Origin: Hygrocybe punicea
Lineage: Eukaryota; Basidiomycota; Agaricomycetes; Agaricales; Hygrophoraceae
NCBI GenBank assembly: GCA_963556145.1
Contig: OY744470.1
Coordinates: 4,712,001 to 4,776,000 of the forward strand
DNA length: 64,000 nucleotides
Direction: 5' to 3'
The position numbers were made by a program, and so were the translations under genes. The notes below the pieces were generated by a model. The model did no database searches. It saw only the letters and a list, made by a program, of their open reading frames with translations, and was not told the origin of the DNA. Every line of letters begins with the position of its first letter. Within the stretch, counting starts at the first letter, position 1. This document shows positions 45,967-58,222 of this stretch, in pieces.

Positions 45967-47196
45967 ACTGGTTCATTGTTTGTGTCAAGTGAATGTTTGT
46001 GGGTGGAAGCAATAGCAACTGAGCCTTTTGCTGGGACAAATGCAGTTGCAATTACAGCTGCTCTCTGTTTGCCTTTACCTTTTTCAACCAATTGCCATGG
46101 ACTATCAGGGACTGTACGAGCCAATAGTAATGGATCAGTTGGTGAACATTTAATAGCAGTATCAGTTTTAGCAGGAACATAGTGAATTCCCTTCCACTGC
46201 TGAAAATTTCGAAGCATAACAGAGTATGTACCAGCATCAATGTGGTCAGGTAAAGCACCTTCATATCTCATCCTTGTAATCTCATCAAGCAATTCTAGTT
46301 CTCTAAATTCTTGTCTAAGATATCCAGAACAACCTCTAGTGATCACTTTAGTGTCAAAGCCTTGAATTATTATGGTTCCAGCAGCAGAAGCACTTCTAGA
46401 CAATGAAGAATAATATGACATGTGGTTGAAGCAACTGTTTAAATGCACAACATTGAATGGACGAGTTTTTCCTTGAGCAGCATGAGCAGTCATTGCAAAG
46501 TTAGGTAGCACCCAGACTTGTTGTCTCTCAATGGATTCCTTCAGGTCACTGGGAAATACACACTGAATTGTCTTGGTGTTTTTTACGATGGGTACTACAT
46601 TGTTAGGAAGTCCTGGAATCTGCACCAGCTTTGGAGGTTTGGCCAGTTCAACAAACAAGGTGTCAAGTACTCTTTTGCCATGACTTGTTTTCAGTGGCAT
46701 CCATTTGAGCTTTGATCAGTCTACCATGTTGACCAAGTTCAGAATATTTGTTAGTGCCATAATCTGCAGAAGTTTTGTCCTGCTCATAATGGTCATCTCC
46801 AAAGTCACCACCATTTTGAATGTTGTCATCATCCAAGTGTGAAATCATATCTGAAGTCATAAATTGAGGACAAGTGCCATCTAACACTGCTCCTTGTCTA
46901 AGCTGAGCAGAATAGTCATCTCTAGCATCAAGGCATTCATATCTCAGATTAAAGTTGTCCATGACATCTAATTGTCTATTAGTGAATTCATGATCAGTGA
47001 ATGCTTCATCCCATGATTCCAGTTCACTTCTCAGGTCATTGCCAGATCTCCAAGGTTTGAACAGAGTGAGCATAGTGGTGCAATAATATTCTCTGTCTCC
47101 TCTATCACATCTGGGCAATGAACCACCAACAAAGTTTGGAACAACATGCTTTTTCTTTTCACTGAATTCTATGCAGTGTGTTTCATACAATGGGTG
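45967..47196 (-). pseudogene. HelB RepHel, middle part with helicase core deleted
   Basis: The first frame (47190 down to 46660) reads YETHCIEFSEKKKH..., CTTMLTLFKPWRSG and GRLIKAQMDATEN, the segment between Rep and helicase. It then joins, in another frame, KTSHGKRVLDTLFVEL, which belongs after helicase motif IV. By comparison with G about 500 residues (Walker A, DEVS and later motifs) are missing. The remaining part keeps helicase motifs V/VI (FAMTAHAAQGKT, YYSSLSRS) and runs to NNEPV at the C2 insertion. It is truncated on its N-terminal side by Helitron G at 47196. Confidence 0.75.
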
Positions 47197-47445
47197 ACTT
47201 GTTTAGAGGGCCAATGCTTCGCATGGCATGAACGAGTTCTTCCTAAAGTTCCAATCTTTGCTCTGAGTTGATACACTGCCATCTCATAAATAATATTGAG
47301 CAAGACTAAGCCCACCACTCCCACCCAGTATTCTAAGTGCAAAAGTTGTTGTTGTAGACTTGCTCAGCCCAACTCCTTTTTATTTCATATCTCATAAAAA
47401 TTTAGAGAAAAATTTGGCCACCCACCCACCCACATATATATAACT

Positions 47446-48507
47446 TTAAGCATATATTGTCATCACAAGATTCTTGCCTCTGCATTGTCTAACATCAGCA
47501 TCAGATAATTTATCAAGCATACCATCATATGAACAAGTATTTCCAGTAGTCATACCATCATGAAACCAAACCTTCTTGTCTGCACTTATGATTCTACTGG
47601 TGAAATGATATTGGCCATGATAAACAATTCCTTTTAACCTCAATGACTTGATGCCTTTGTCAGTCTCAAACTCAAGTGTCTGACTGGTCTCAATATCCAT
47701 GAGTGGATATTCCAAAACAAGCACAGGTGGCACTTTATTGTAGAATAAGATTTGTTGCATAGCAGATTGACACTTGGAACACCTTCTACGTGTTTGTTGG
47801 GACAATGTTTCAATCCAATTTATAGTAGACCCTTGAACTGAAGTTTCTTCATGTAAAACATAACCAAGTTGATTATCCACTGGTTTTTCAGCAAATTTAC
47901 ATTTCGTACATTGATGCTGAGAAGATGTGACTGCAGTATCTACGTGTAAAAGCTCCATGGCTAGAGTTGCAACACTAATTCCAACAGGTCCCAATAGATA
48001 TGTCTCAGGATGCTCATCATGCAAAACAGCCCTTAATTCATTTCTAAGTTGCACAAATGTCATATTGCCTTTCAATATATCTGAGAAGCCATCAGATAAA
48101 GTAGCCAGATAATCATTCATATCATGAAATACTTCAGACCATGCTATATGGTTTTCCTTCCAAAGATCAAACAATATAACCAGGATAGAATCATATGCAC
48201 AACTGTAATTGTTTTCATCCCACGGCAAACCTGCTGGGGAAGCTGACATATCTGTTTGTTGTCTCTTAGCTGCTGGCAGTTCACAAGGTTCAATCAAATG
48301 CTTCCTGGACAAAAGTGGCACAGATCCTTTGGCAGAAATAAAAGAGGAAGTAATTAACATCGTTGCTTGCTTATTTTTGTTCTTCTCAATGATGTGCCAT
48401 GGACTGACTTCCATAGGAGCAATCACCAGGGGATCATTGTCTGACCACTTCAAAGCTGCATCAGTTTTAGATGGAACATATCCAGTGCCTTTCCATTGTT
48501 GAAACCT
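47446..48507 (-). pseudogene. G RepHel, C-terminal USP/USPL1-like cysteine peptidase
   Basis: In frame with the helicase part after one TAA at 48508. The linker (FQQWKGTGYVPSKTD...) leads to the Cys box DENNYSCAYDSILVILFDLW, zinc-ribbon pairs CTKC and CSKC, VLVLEYP, the His box GIVYHGQYHFTSR, and VWFHDGMTTGNTC, ending ...NLVMTIYA. The catalytic Cys, His and a following Asp are all present. This order matches ubiquitin/SUMO isopeptidases of the USP or USPL1 type. The substrate is unknown; removal of ubiquitin or SUMO from host or self proteins is inference. Confidence 0.75.
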
Positions 48508-50478
48508 TTAAATCATTGATGACCGGACATCTTGTGCAATATGTTCTGGCAATGTGCCTTCATATCTCATTCTTGTGATGTCATCAAGCAGTTCTTGTTC
48601 TCTGAATTCTTGTCTGAGATATCCAGAGCATCCTCTGGTGATCATCTTGTTGTCAAATCCTTGTATAATTACTGTGCCAGCAGCAGTAGCGCTTCTTGAC
48701 AATGATGAATAATATGTCATGTGTGAAAAGCAGCTGTTTAAATGCACAACATTGTATGGTCTTGTCTTTCCTTGAGCGGCATGTGCAGTCATTGCAAAGT
48801 TTGGCAAAACCCAAACCTGTTGTCTTTCTATTCTTTCTTTTAAATCACTTGAAAATACACACTGAACTGTCTTGGTGTTTTTCACAATTGGCACAACATT
48901 GGCTGGTAGAGAAGGAATCTGCACAAGCTTTGGTGGATTCTGAAGCTCAACAAACAATGTGTCCAGTATACGCTTTCCATGATCTCCTTTTGATGACTGC
49001 CAACCGACAACAAATCCTTCTTGTCCCTTGGTAATGCAAAGTTCAGTTGCATCATTGTTTCTAAGCATGACTGGCATTCCAACACACAAGGATAATTTAC
49101 CAGCAAAGTTTTCTGTTCCACCATGGTGCACCTTCCATATTTCTCTTTGAGTATCAAAGTCTATCTCACCAGATTCATGAAGTACTTTTGATTTACCTTT
49201 TGATTTATTTCTTATAGATGCATCCTTTTCCTTTCCCCATCTATCAATGGAATAAAAGTTGATTAATTTCTGGTTTGTGTCTTTTGCAAATCTTTCACAG
49301 CCAAGCAAATTGATCTGATCCTTTTGAGAGTGAATGCCACAGATGATTGGCACATTTCTGAAATTCTTAGAGGCAACATTAGGTTGATCAGATCTTTTTC
49401 CTGCAATCCGGCTTCTCAAAAATATAATGTCATTTGGAGTACAATTTCCATATCGCATATTGACCAATGCAGTTCTGAACATTGCATCTTGGGGAGTTTG
49501 AGTCTTTTGTCTCATGTTTTCTCTGAGAATAACAACTGTAGTTACTTGATGCCAAAGTGCTTTTCCAACAGCGGTTTCCTGAGCATATGGTGTTAATCCA
49601 GAATGTGCTTGTGTGCCCACTGTTCCACTATACAATGCTGATCCTCCAACTGGTGGCAATTGTGCAAAGTCTCCAGCAAATATCATGTTTATCCCACCAA
49701 ATGGCAGGTCATGAATGTTTGTTGCTTTAGCAAGTTTGGCACTGATTTTATACAAGTCATGGCAAGATATCATTGAAACCTCATCAATGAATATGTAGTC
49801 AACTCCTTCTAATCTGGCCTTGAGCTGAGCAATGTTGGTGGCTTCATTTTTGCCAGATGAGTTTGGATTAATGCCTAAGAAGTAATGATATGTGGAACCA
49901 TTCTGTAATGCAGCCGATGTTCCAGTTGAACCAAGGATAACAAATTTGTAAGACTCATTTGCAGCTTTAAAAAAATCAACAACAGCTTTGATCACTTGTG
50001 ATTTTCCAGTGCCAGCCATGCCTCCAATATGCATTTTTAATTGTTCACTACAAGATGAAGCATGGTTTGCAATAATTCTGAATGCCCTAGCTTGTTCTGT
50101 ATTCAAGTGGAAATTGTGAACAGTAGTGTCAATCAACAGCTGTCTTTGTGTATTCTCTGCTTTGAAATTGTGCATAAAGTATGACTGGTCAACAATCATG
50201 TTTATGTGACTTTGAAGGAATATTCTGGTTATGTTCTTCAAGAATTTGTTGTCTTTTGTCTTGAACTGCAGATTTCCATTGAGATGCTGACTTATATACT
50301 TCCACATCAAGTGGATTTATGTTCACTGCTATATTGCCTTCTGGACAGTCATCTAACCAACCAACATTTCTAACAACATTTTCTGTAGATTCCATTTGTG
50401 CTTTGATCAATCTGCCATGACTTCCAAGGTCAGTGTATTTATTTAGATGATATTCTCCATCTTGACCATCTGCTGCAT
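48508..50478 (-). pseudogene. G RepHel, Pif1-like helicase domain
   Basis: Pif1-type SF1B motifs in order: Walker A GGMAGTGKSQ, IFIDEVSM (motif II), FAGDFAQLPPVGG (III), VVILRENMRQK (IV), AMTAHAAQGKT (V) and YYSSLSRS...GTVIIQGFD (VI region). Helitron helicases unwind the donor strand during rolling-circle transposition. The upstream 50190-50410 segment (LIKAQMESTENVVRN...) lies in another frame, so there is a frameshift near 50200-50310. A TAA at 48508 separates this part from the peptidase. The frame continues across the LINE insertion (…NGEDIDYAADGQDG…). Confidence 0.85.
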
Positions 50479-50490
50479 AATCTATGTCTT
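50479..50490. repeat. Target-site duplication of the LINE, left copy
   Basis: AATCTATGTCTT, repeated at 56890-56901 directly after the TAA-rich tail. It defines the ends of the LINE and shows target-primed insertion. Confidence 0.85.
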
Positions 50491-50642
50491 GGACGGTTCT
50501 TGCTCCTTCACCACGTGGTACCCCCTAGGAGTTCCTCTACAGCGGCTTTAGGCCCTACACCCCCCTTCAAAAATCTCACCAATACTCATCATATACAATT
50601 TCCAGACATACCAGAGCAAACAACCCTTACAGTCAGTTAGAA

Positions 50643-52452
50643 ATGCGACAGTCAACACTCACAAGCGGTAAATCCACCGGCAAATCAACCAACCAGGACC
50701 CCACAAACACCAAGTCAACCCCCGGTCCTAATCCGGGCTCCTGGAAAAAGAAAGACATCAGGCAAGATACCGAAGACAGTGACGACGTAGAAACCCCGGA
50801 GGACGCTAAAGAATACCTATCCGCTAAGTTCCCCTCCCTTTCACATAAGGACTATGATGCCTCTATCTTAGCCGGCATGCTCTTCCACCTTGCCACAGCA
50901 AATGGTTTAGCTGATAACAGGGAGGCAATCAATACCGTAAGATCGATCGCAATTGCCCTACTCGACCTAGACCTAGACCTCAAAGCGTCCACCTTTTCCG
51001 ACCAACTCGCGACCAAAATAAACACCGATCATCTACAGTCCATCATCTCCCCCGCACATACCCTAGAACCGATCATCGACGCAATAGTAGAAAAAGTAAC
51101 CAAAAAGGTCGAAGACAACTTAGAAGCTACCAGAACCCAGCTCCAGCAACTTGCTAGCGACATACAAAAATCCACGAACACCATCGAATCCACTACCAAT
51201 ACATACAAAGACGCATTAATTAACCAACCCAAACTTCACCCCACCGGCCACAAAAACCCACACATTAGCTCCAAAGAGGCCCTGCAAGCCCGACAAATCC
51301 TCGTCGACGTCAAACCCCCCCACCAGGAGGACATCGCTAAGCTCAGTCATGCCAGCATTATAGAAAAAGCTAACCAGATTCTAGCTACCATCGGAGCCCC
51401 AGATGGGCAAAAATTTCGGGGTCTAACCAAACTACGCAACGGAGGTATACTACTAGAAGCAAGTTCCGATATACTGATCAAATGGCTACTGGAAGACGAC
51501 CGCCGATCCAGCTTTACGACTAACTTTGGCTTCGGGGCAGAGATCAAACCTCGAACATACAACGTCGTAGCTTACTTCATTCCCCTCACCTTTAATCCGG
51601 ACGACACACGAAACCTAAGAGAAATAGAGGAGACCAATGACCTGCCCACCCTCTCCATCGTCAAAGCAACCTGGATCAAACCAAAAGAAAAGCGCGCAGC
51701 TAACCAAACCTGCGGACACGCATTCCTCTTTGTTTCATCCCCAGAATCCGCCAACTCCATCATCTCCAAGGGGCTATACGTATGCAATAAACGCATCAAA
51801 GCCAATAAATGTAAAAGGGAACCCCTTCGATGCTTACGATGCCAGCTATGGAACCATGTCGCGTCCTCGTGTCCGGCTCCCCGAGACATATGCGGCACTT
51901 GCGGCAAAAATCATTGAACCACGGACTGTACCGTCAGCAACAACCCATACTGCACCCCATGCGGAAAAGACGGCCACACCAGCTGGGACCGCAGCTATCC
52001 CACCTTTATCAAAAAATGCAAGGATATAGACACCTCTAACATAGAAAACCGCATGCCATACTACCCCACAGCCGATCCGTGGATGCAGGCGATCACCCCC
52101 TCAGAAAGCGCCACATTAAACACCACCAATGACTCACACTCCCACCTCCCATGCTCAGACCCGAAGACAGACACTACACCCCCAACCCCAACACCCACCG
52201 CATCCCATCTAACAGACCCAACCCCACGCGTACGTCACAACAACAACAACAACAACAACAACAACCGCACAGACCCATACATAACACACTCCCCCACCTC
52301 ACGCAACCAACACTTCCATTCACACCGAACGAAGCTACCATACCCCCCATCATCATCCCACGAACCCGCACCCCAGAAGGTTGGGGCGATCGCCCGCCAT
52401 CACCCTATTCCGTTTTCAGTAATAGACCACTCGACTCCTTCCCCCCCTTGCC
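50643..52452 (+). pseudogene. LINE Gag-like region with zinc knuckles
   Basis: The start at 50643 is the first ATG of the frame. A Ser/Thr/Lys-rich N-terminus is followed by a helical region (residues ~50-200), then CCHC knuckles CLRCQLWNHVASSC, CGTCGKNH.TTDC and CTPCGKDGHTSWDRS, which bind nucleic acid in such Gag proteins. TGA at 51915 falls inside the second knuckle where Arg (CGA) is expected. A low-complexity Asn run and a Pro/Thr-rich linker (52230-52450) join it in frame to the endonuclease. Two-ORF relatives would have a stop and restart here; none is obvious. Confidence 0.75.
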
Positions 52453-55400
52453 TCATGCCTGACCACCCCAACGAAAACCCGATTCGACTAAACATATGGC
52501 AAATCAACCTCAACAAATCCGCTAAAGTGCAATGGGACTTAATCAACTCTAACCTATATAATAAATGTGATGTACTCCTCCTACAAGAACCCTACTTCGA
52601 CAAATACAACAACACCAAAGCAACACACGACTGGCGGGTAATATACCCCTCATCACGCTTTATCATCGACGAGACGGTCCACTCGGTTATCCTCGTCAAC
52701 ACTAGACTAGACACGACTACCTGGGAACAAATCAAGGTCCACGGCACCAACGACATCTCCGCCATCCGTATTCGTTACACACAAGGCAATATCTCCATTT
52801 TTAACATATATAACGACTGCTTACATTCCGACAACATCACATTACTATCCGACTTCGCTAAAAACAACACATCCACACTCTATCGAAACGACTCCGACCA
52901 CATGATCTGGTGCGGGGACTTCAACTGGCACCACCCATTATGGGACGAAGAAAGGAATCACCATCTCTTCACTGCCGCCACCCTAGACCAAGCACAGCTC
53001 CTTATAGATGCCACGATGAGCCATGATATGATCATGGCTCTGCCCAAAGATCTCCCCACACTAGAATCAATGGCCACCAAAAATTGGACATGAACCGACA
53101 ACGTCTACTGCACAGCCAAAACCTCACAATCAATCCTAATCTGCGACACTAAACCTGACGAACGCCCCACGGGCACTGACCACGTCCCAATTCTTACCAC
53201 CCTCCTCTTCCAAACCCGCACACGACACACAACCCCCACACGCGACTATCTTATGACCGACTGGGACACATTCCGCAAATCGCTATTCTATCATCTTCAC
53301 CTCAACTACCCCAGGCCGACTAAGATAACTACCAAACAACAACTAACTCGCGCCATAACAGACCTCACAAACTCAATACAACATATCATCGAGCGTGAGG
53401 TGCCTCTCGCTAAACCGACACCGCACTCGAAACGATGGTGGAACAAAAATCTATCAGACCTAAAAAGAACCAAAAACAAGCTAAGTTTCGAATCCTATAG
53501 AAAAAGAGCCTTACCCAACCATCCGGTCCATGAAGAACACCGTCAGGCCAGAAACACCTACGGTAACGCCATTATGAAAGCCAAGGAGGATCACTGGTCA
53601 GCCTTTCTAGAAGACGCCAACGACTACTCCCTATGGTCAGTCAACCGCTGCATCTCAAATCCCATCAGCGACTATCCACGAGGAGATGGAGGGAGCTCAG
53701 CCATACCCACCCTCGAGTTTAAAGCCCAGGACGGCACGACTAAATACGCTACCTCAAATGAAGAAAAAAGTAAAGCAATAGCGACGAGCTTCTTCCCCCC
53801 CCCTCCAGATACTTCCACCGTCCCACAGCTATACGACTACCCAACCAGAGTAAACTACAACCCCATCATCACTTGTGCCCAAATTTCCAAACACATCGAC
53901 AAGACGAAACCCTTCAAAGCCCCAGGCCCGGACGGCATTCCAAACATAGTACTCAAAGAAATGAGCCGCCTCATTATCGATCACCTATACTACATCTACA
54001 ACGCCTTCTTCGAATTAGGCACATACCACGACAGCTGGAAGGAATCCACAACCTGCGTGCTAAGAAAACCAGGAAAACCCCGCTACGATATACCAAAAGC
54101 ATACCGTCCCATCGCCCTCCTTAACACACTACCAAAAATCCTAACATCTATACTGACAGAGGTCCTAGTCCAACTTACAGAGGAACATCAACTCCTACCA
54201 CCAACCCACTTCGGCGGCAGACCTGGCCGCTCGACAACCAACTCCATGCACCTCCTAGTAAACCGCATCAAACACGCTTGGAGAAACAAAAGGGTCGCCA
54301 CCATCCTCTTTCTGGACATCGAGGGTGCATTCCCCAACGCCATCACGGACCGCCTACTACACAATCTTAGAAAATGTCGCATACCTGAACAACTCGTCAC
54401 CCTTATTGGGCTCATACTCTCAGACAGATCTACACGCCTCAAATTCGATGACTACGTCTCTGACCCTATTCAACTAGTAAACGGCATAGGACAGGGCGAC
54501 CCATTATCCATGATTATATACCTATACTATAACGCTGATTTACTTGATATACCCACAGGTCCATATGAACTCGCGGTAGCCTTCGTAGATGACGCGGCCA
54601 TCTACGCGGAGGGGAGAAACTTCACTGATACACACACAGCTATCAAAAACATGATGAATAAACGAAATGGCACCTACGACTGGTCCAGAGACCATAATTC
54701 CAGATTCGAAACCAATAAATTCGCGCTGATTGACTTCTCACAGAAACGACACATCACCCGCCCCAACCTAACCTTGCAGAACACAGTCATTAAACCTATA
54801 AACTCGCATCGATTCTTAGGCATCATCCTTGATCAGCAACTACGCTGGCATGAACAGCGTGAACACACGCTGGCCAATGCTACAAAATGGATCACCCTTT
54901 TCTGTAGACTAACGAGAATTAAACTAGGAGTCAACCCAAAACTCATGCGATGACTCTACAACGCCGTTGCCATCCCCAAAATCACGTACGCGGCAGACAT
55001 TTGGTACACCCCGGTACACAAGGCCACCGGCTACAAAAATAAGCGGGGCTCAGTTAGGGCCATGAAGGAACTCACAAAAGCCCAGCGTATGGCTACGCTC
55101 AAAATTACAGGCGCGTTACGCTCCTCCCCCACAGACCTCCTAGATATGCACGCTGGTATTCTGCCGATCAACCTCACACTCCACAAAGCCTGTCATCGAG
55201 CAACGGTGAGGCTATCCACCCTCCCAACATCACACCCACTCCACCATCCACTTCGTCATTGTGCCAGACGTCTGGTAGCCAGACACAAATCACCTCTCCA
55301 CATTCTAACCCACCTATACGACATCAACCCGGATAACCTAGAGACCATCTTACCACCATCGCGCCCCCATCATCCACCTTTAACCACACACATTGATAAC

Positions 55401-56396
55401 TCCAGAGATGGCTCGATACGCACAGAACAGTCTGACCCATCTAATATAAAGATCTACACCGACGGCTCAGGTTTCGAGGGAGGCATCGGTGCGGCAGCCA
55501 TCCTCTACAATGCACAACGCTCCCATCTGAAAATACTGCGCTATCACCTAGGCTCCTCGAACGATCACACTAATTATGAAGCCGAAATGTTAGCTTGCAA
55601 CCTTGCCTTACACTTACTCAGCAAAGAACGCAATCCACAATCAGTATCCCTCTACGTCGATAGCAGCTCCACAATCCAAGCGGTGGGACGTCCCAACATC
55701 AAATCAAATGCAGGCCAATACATCGTCAGGGAGTTCCAAGATCTCAGATCACGCCTAATCGCCCTACACCCACAGCTAAGTATCACCCTCAAATGGATAT
55801 CTGCTCACAGCGGTGTTGCAGGCAACGAACTAGCTGACGAAGAAGCCAAAAAAGCAGCCCAAGGCCAATCCAGCTCCAAACGACGCCTCCCCACCTGGTT
55901 ACGCGACAATCCCCTACCACAGGGCACTTCCGCCGTCAAACTAGCATTCAAGAAAGCCCTAGACATCCAATGGAAGGAAGAGTGGGAATCCTCCCTGCGC
56001 TACAACCGTTTCACCCGCATCAACGCCACTTTCCCTCTACGAAATTACCTTAAACTAACGCAACTACTTAAGAGATCCCAGTGCAGTCTACTAACCCAAC
56101 TTCGTATAGGTCACGTCCCGTTAAACTCCTACCTGTACAAGATAAACAAATCGCCAACACCCTACTGCCCCAATTGCGATACCGATGAAGAGAATATACA
56201 CCACTTCATCTTCAACTGCCCAAAATACGCCTGCCCAAGACACCTGCTCTACATTAAACTCCGCCACAATGCCCACTCGCTCAAATTTCTACTCAATACT
56301 AAAGAAGGCACAAACGAGCTGTTAAAATACATAGGGCAAACGGGCCATCTTAAATCCACATTCGGTGACCCCTCCCACCAGCCTCAACCCAACTAA
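52453..56396 (+). pseudogene. LINE Pol: AP endonuclease, reverse transcriptase, RNase H
   Basis: Same frame as the Gag part. Endonuclease motifs: IWQINLNKS, LLLQEPY, IYND, WCGDFNWHHPLWD and GTDHVP, all with expected catalytic residues. Reverse transcriptase: YRPIALLN, GGRPGRSTTN, LFLDIEGAF, NGIGQGDPLS and the catalytic FVDDAAIYA. RNase H: IYTDGSGFEGG, NYEAEMLA, LYVDSSSTI and AHSGVAGNELADEEAK. The C-terminal CPNCDTDEENIHHFIFNC is the usual terminal zinc motif. It ends at 56394 (TAA). TGA codons at 53091 (after NWT) and 54951 (after LMR) each replace a likely Arg. Otherwise it looks intact and fairly young. Confidence 0.85.
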
Positions 56397-56853
56397 CCAT
56401 CCTTTCATTGACAGACTCATCTCCCGACACCCTCATGACAATCTACAGCTCCTCACTACACACTACGCTCGCCCACAAAAGGCTTCGCAACTACCCCGCC
56501 CACCCCCTAACTCGACGTCACCCAAACTAGCCAACGACTCGCATACCACCACGCGCACCACTTTACATACATTTCTACCTGCGTTAGCCCCTCGTGCACA
56601 CCCGCTACAGCGGTTGAGCACTTGTTATACGACCACTTGCACCTACCACACCAATTACCCCGGGCACCCTCATTAAGTCAGACAAGGCAAGTAAAACAAT
56701 GCGAGGACGCATTGGGACTCCGGGGGGATTACTTGTCGGAGCCGCACTTGCTAGTCAGAGGCGCAGAGAAAAGGGAAGGCCCCTTTATTTAGTTTACTTT
56801 ATGCCCACGTTGTAAGGTCCTACATAGGGTTCGCCCCAATGGACATAAATTGG

Positions 56854-56892
<39 letters not shown>

Positions 56893-56901
56893 CTATGTCT
56901 T

Positions 56902-58222
56902 CACCATTTTGACTGTAGTCATCATCCAGATGTGATATCATGTCTCCAGTCATAAACTGTGGGCATGTGCCATCTGGTAACATTTCACCCTTTTTAAGTT
57001 GTGCTGAAAAGTCATCTCTGGCATCATTGCATTCATATCAAATTGAAATGGTCCATGATTTGTATTTGTCTTTTTGTAAATTCATAAGTGTCAAATGCTT
57101 CATCCCAAGATTGGTCCCCTAACTTCAGGTCATGACCAGATCTCCATGGTTTAAATAAAGTTAACATAGTTGTACAAGAATATTCTCTATCTCCTCTGTC
57201 ACGTCTGGGAAGTGAACCGCCAATGAAATTTGGAACCAAATGATATTGTTCATGGAAGTCGATGCAATGTGTTTCATAAAGTGGATAATCCTGCAGGAAT
57301 GATATGTATTCTATATTTTCAGAATGCATACTTTCTGTTTCACCTGTGTAATCATCATTGTCATGATCAAATAATATGTTATCCTTATCAATAGTGAGAT
57401 CATCAGAATCAACCTCAGTTTCACAATGAGTAGTAGTTGGTGCTCCAAAAAAGCAAGCATTAGCTGAATCTTGTAATGTTGGCTCTAAAAGTAATTCATC
57501 TTCACTGTGAATTTCATCATGAACTATTTTTGTTTGGATTTTAATTTTTTTGGCACATTGAATCCATTCATATAGATTGACATCCTCAAACCTTTGAGGT
57601 CTGTAAATGTAATCATGCACCATTGATGTTCCAACAAAAGTGCCTTGCTGATTTCGGAGGACTACTCTGTCTGGCTCACTTGACATTTCCATATCACTGT
57701 CTGTTTTCCAAGCATTCAACACTTCTCTAACATAATTTTTCCAATACACAGGAATAAATTTGTGGCTGGTGTAATGATCAGGATTGCCCAGCAAATATAG
57801 AGCTGACATAGGTCCACCTATTTCCAGTTTGGCTGTTAATGTATTGATAATTTGTGTTATTAATTTTCTAGCTTTTTCTTTTCTCTGCATTGATCCACCA
57901 AGCATCTCAGAATTTCTGTCAAATACACTTCTGATAGTATCAAATATGCTATAAGTTTTCAGCCCTAATTTAGTTATATAGTCAGATATATATGCCACAA
58001 TGGCCTTGATCGCTGTGCCAGATAGAAGATTTGTGATATCAGTGTTGCAGCGTAATAGAAACGTTACAAGTGGGGTTAATGTGTTGATCCATGCTTCACC
58101 CTTTTTCACATTCAGTGCACCAGTCTTTGGGTCAACTTGAGTAGATTCAAACAATGGTCTTGGAAATCTAGCTTTGCATTCTCCATGTTTGTTCATGCAG
58201 GTGGGTCTGTCTTTTCTATTTA
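56902..58222 (-). pseudogene. G RepHel, second half of Rep and linker
   Basis: Reads MNKHGECKARFPRPLFE, then IVAYISDYITKLGL, the two-Tyr motif of Helitron Rep, and a long linker with YETHCIDFHEQYH, CTTMLTLFKPWRSG and FMTGDMISHLDDD. A frameshift near 58222 separates it from the HUH half and a second near 57035 precedes the last segment; both are small indels relative to HelB. It ends at the LINE target site. Confidence 0.8.

Larger units (their letters stand above)
37409..47196 (-). mobile_element. Helitron HelB, autonomous-type but degraded, with nested insertions
   Basis: The 3' end (minus sense) at 37409 is of type 2 (...GGCCCACTAAACAAGT, with AAGAACTCGT 35 bases inside). HelB sequence is interrupted by F (37591-41659), by C2 (42799-45966), and at 47196 by the 3' end of Helitron G. 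The coding frame is continuous across the C2 insertion (…NNEPV | AKRPRITKN…). Its RepHel has lost most of the helicase by internal deletion and has a nonsense codon in the peptidase. Confidence 0.7.
50491..56889 (+). mobile_element. Full-length non-LTR retrotransposon (RNase-H-bearing LINE)
   Basis: 6.4 kb from a 152-bp 5' leader to a (TAA)n tail (56850-56889), flanked by a 12-bp duplication. It is inserted antisense in the RepHel gene of Helitron G. One reading frame spans 50643-56396 and is broken only by TGA at 51915, 53091 and 54951. A 3' region of about 490 bp (56397-56889) is non-coding. Domain content resembles Tad/I-group fungal LINEs; the exact clade is not determined. Confidence 0.85.
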
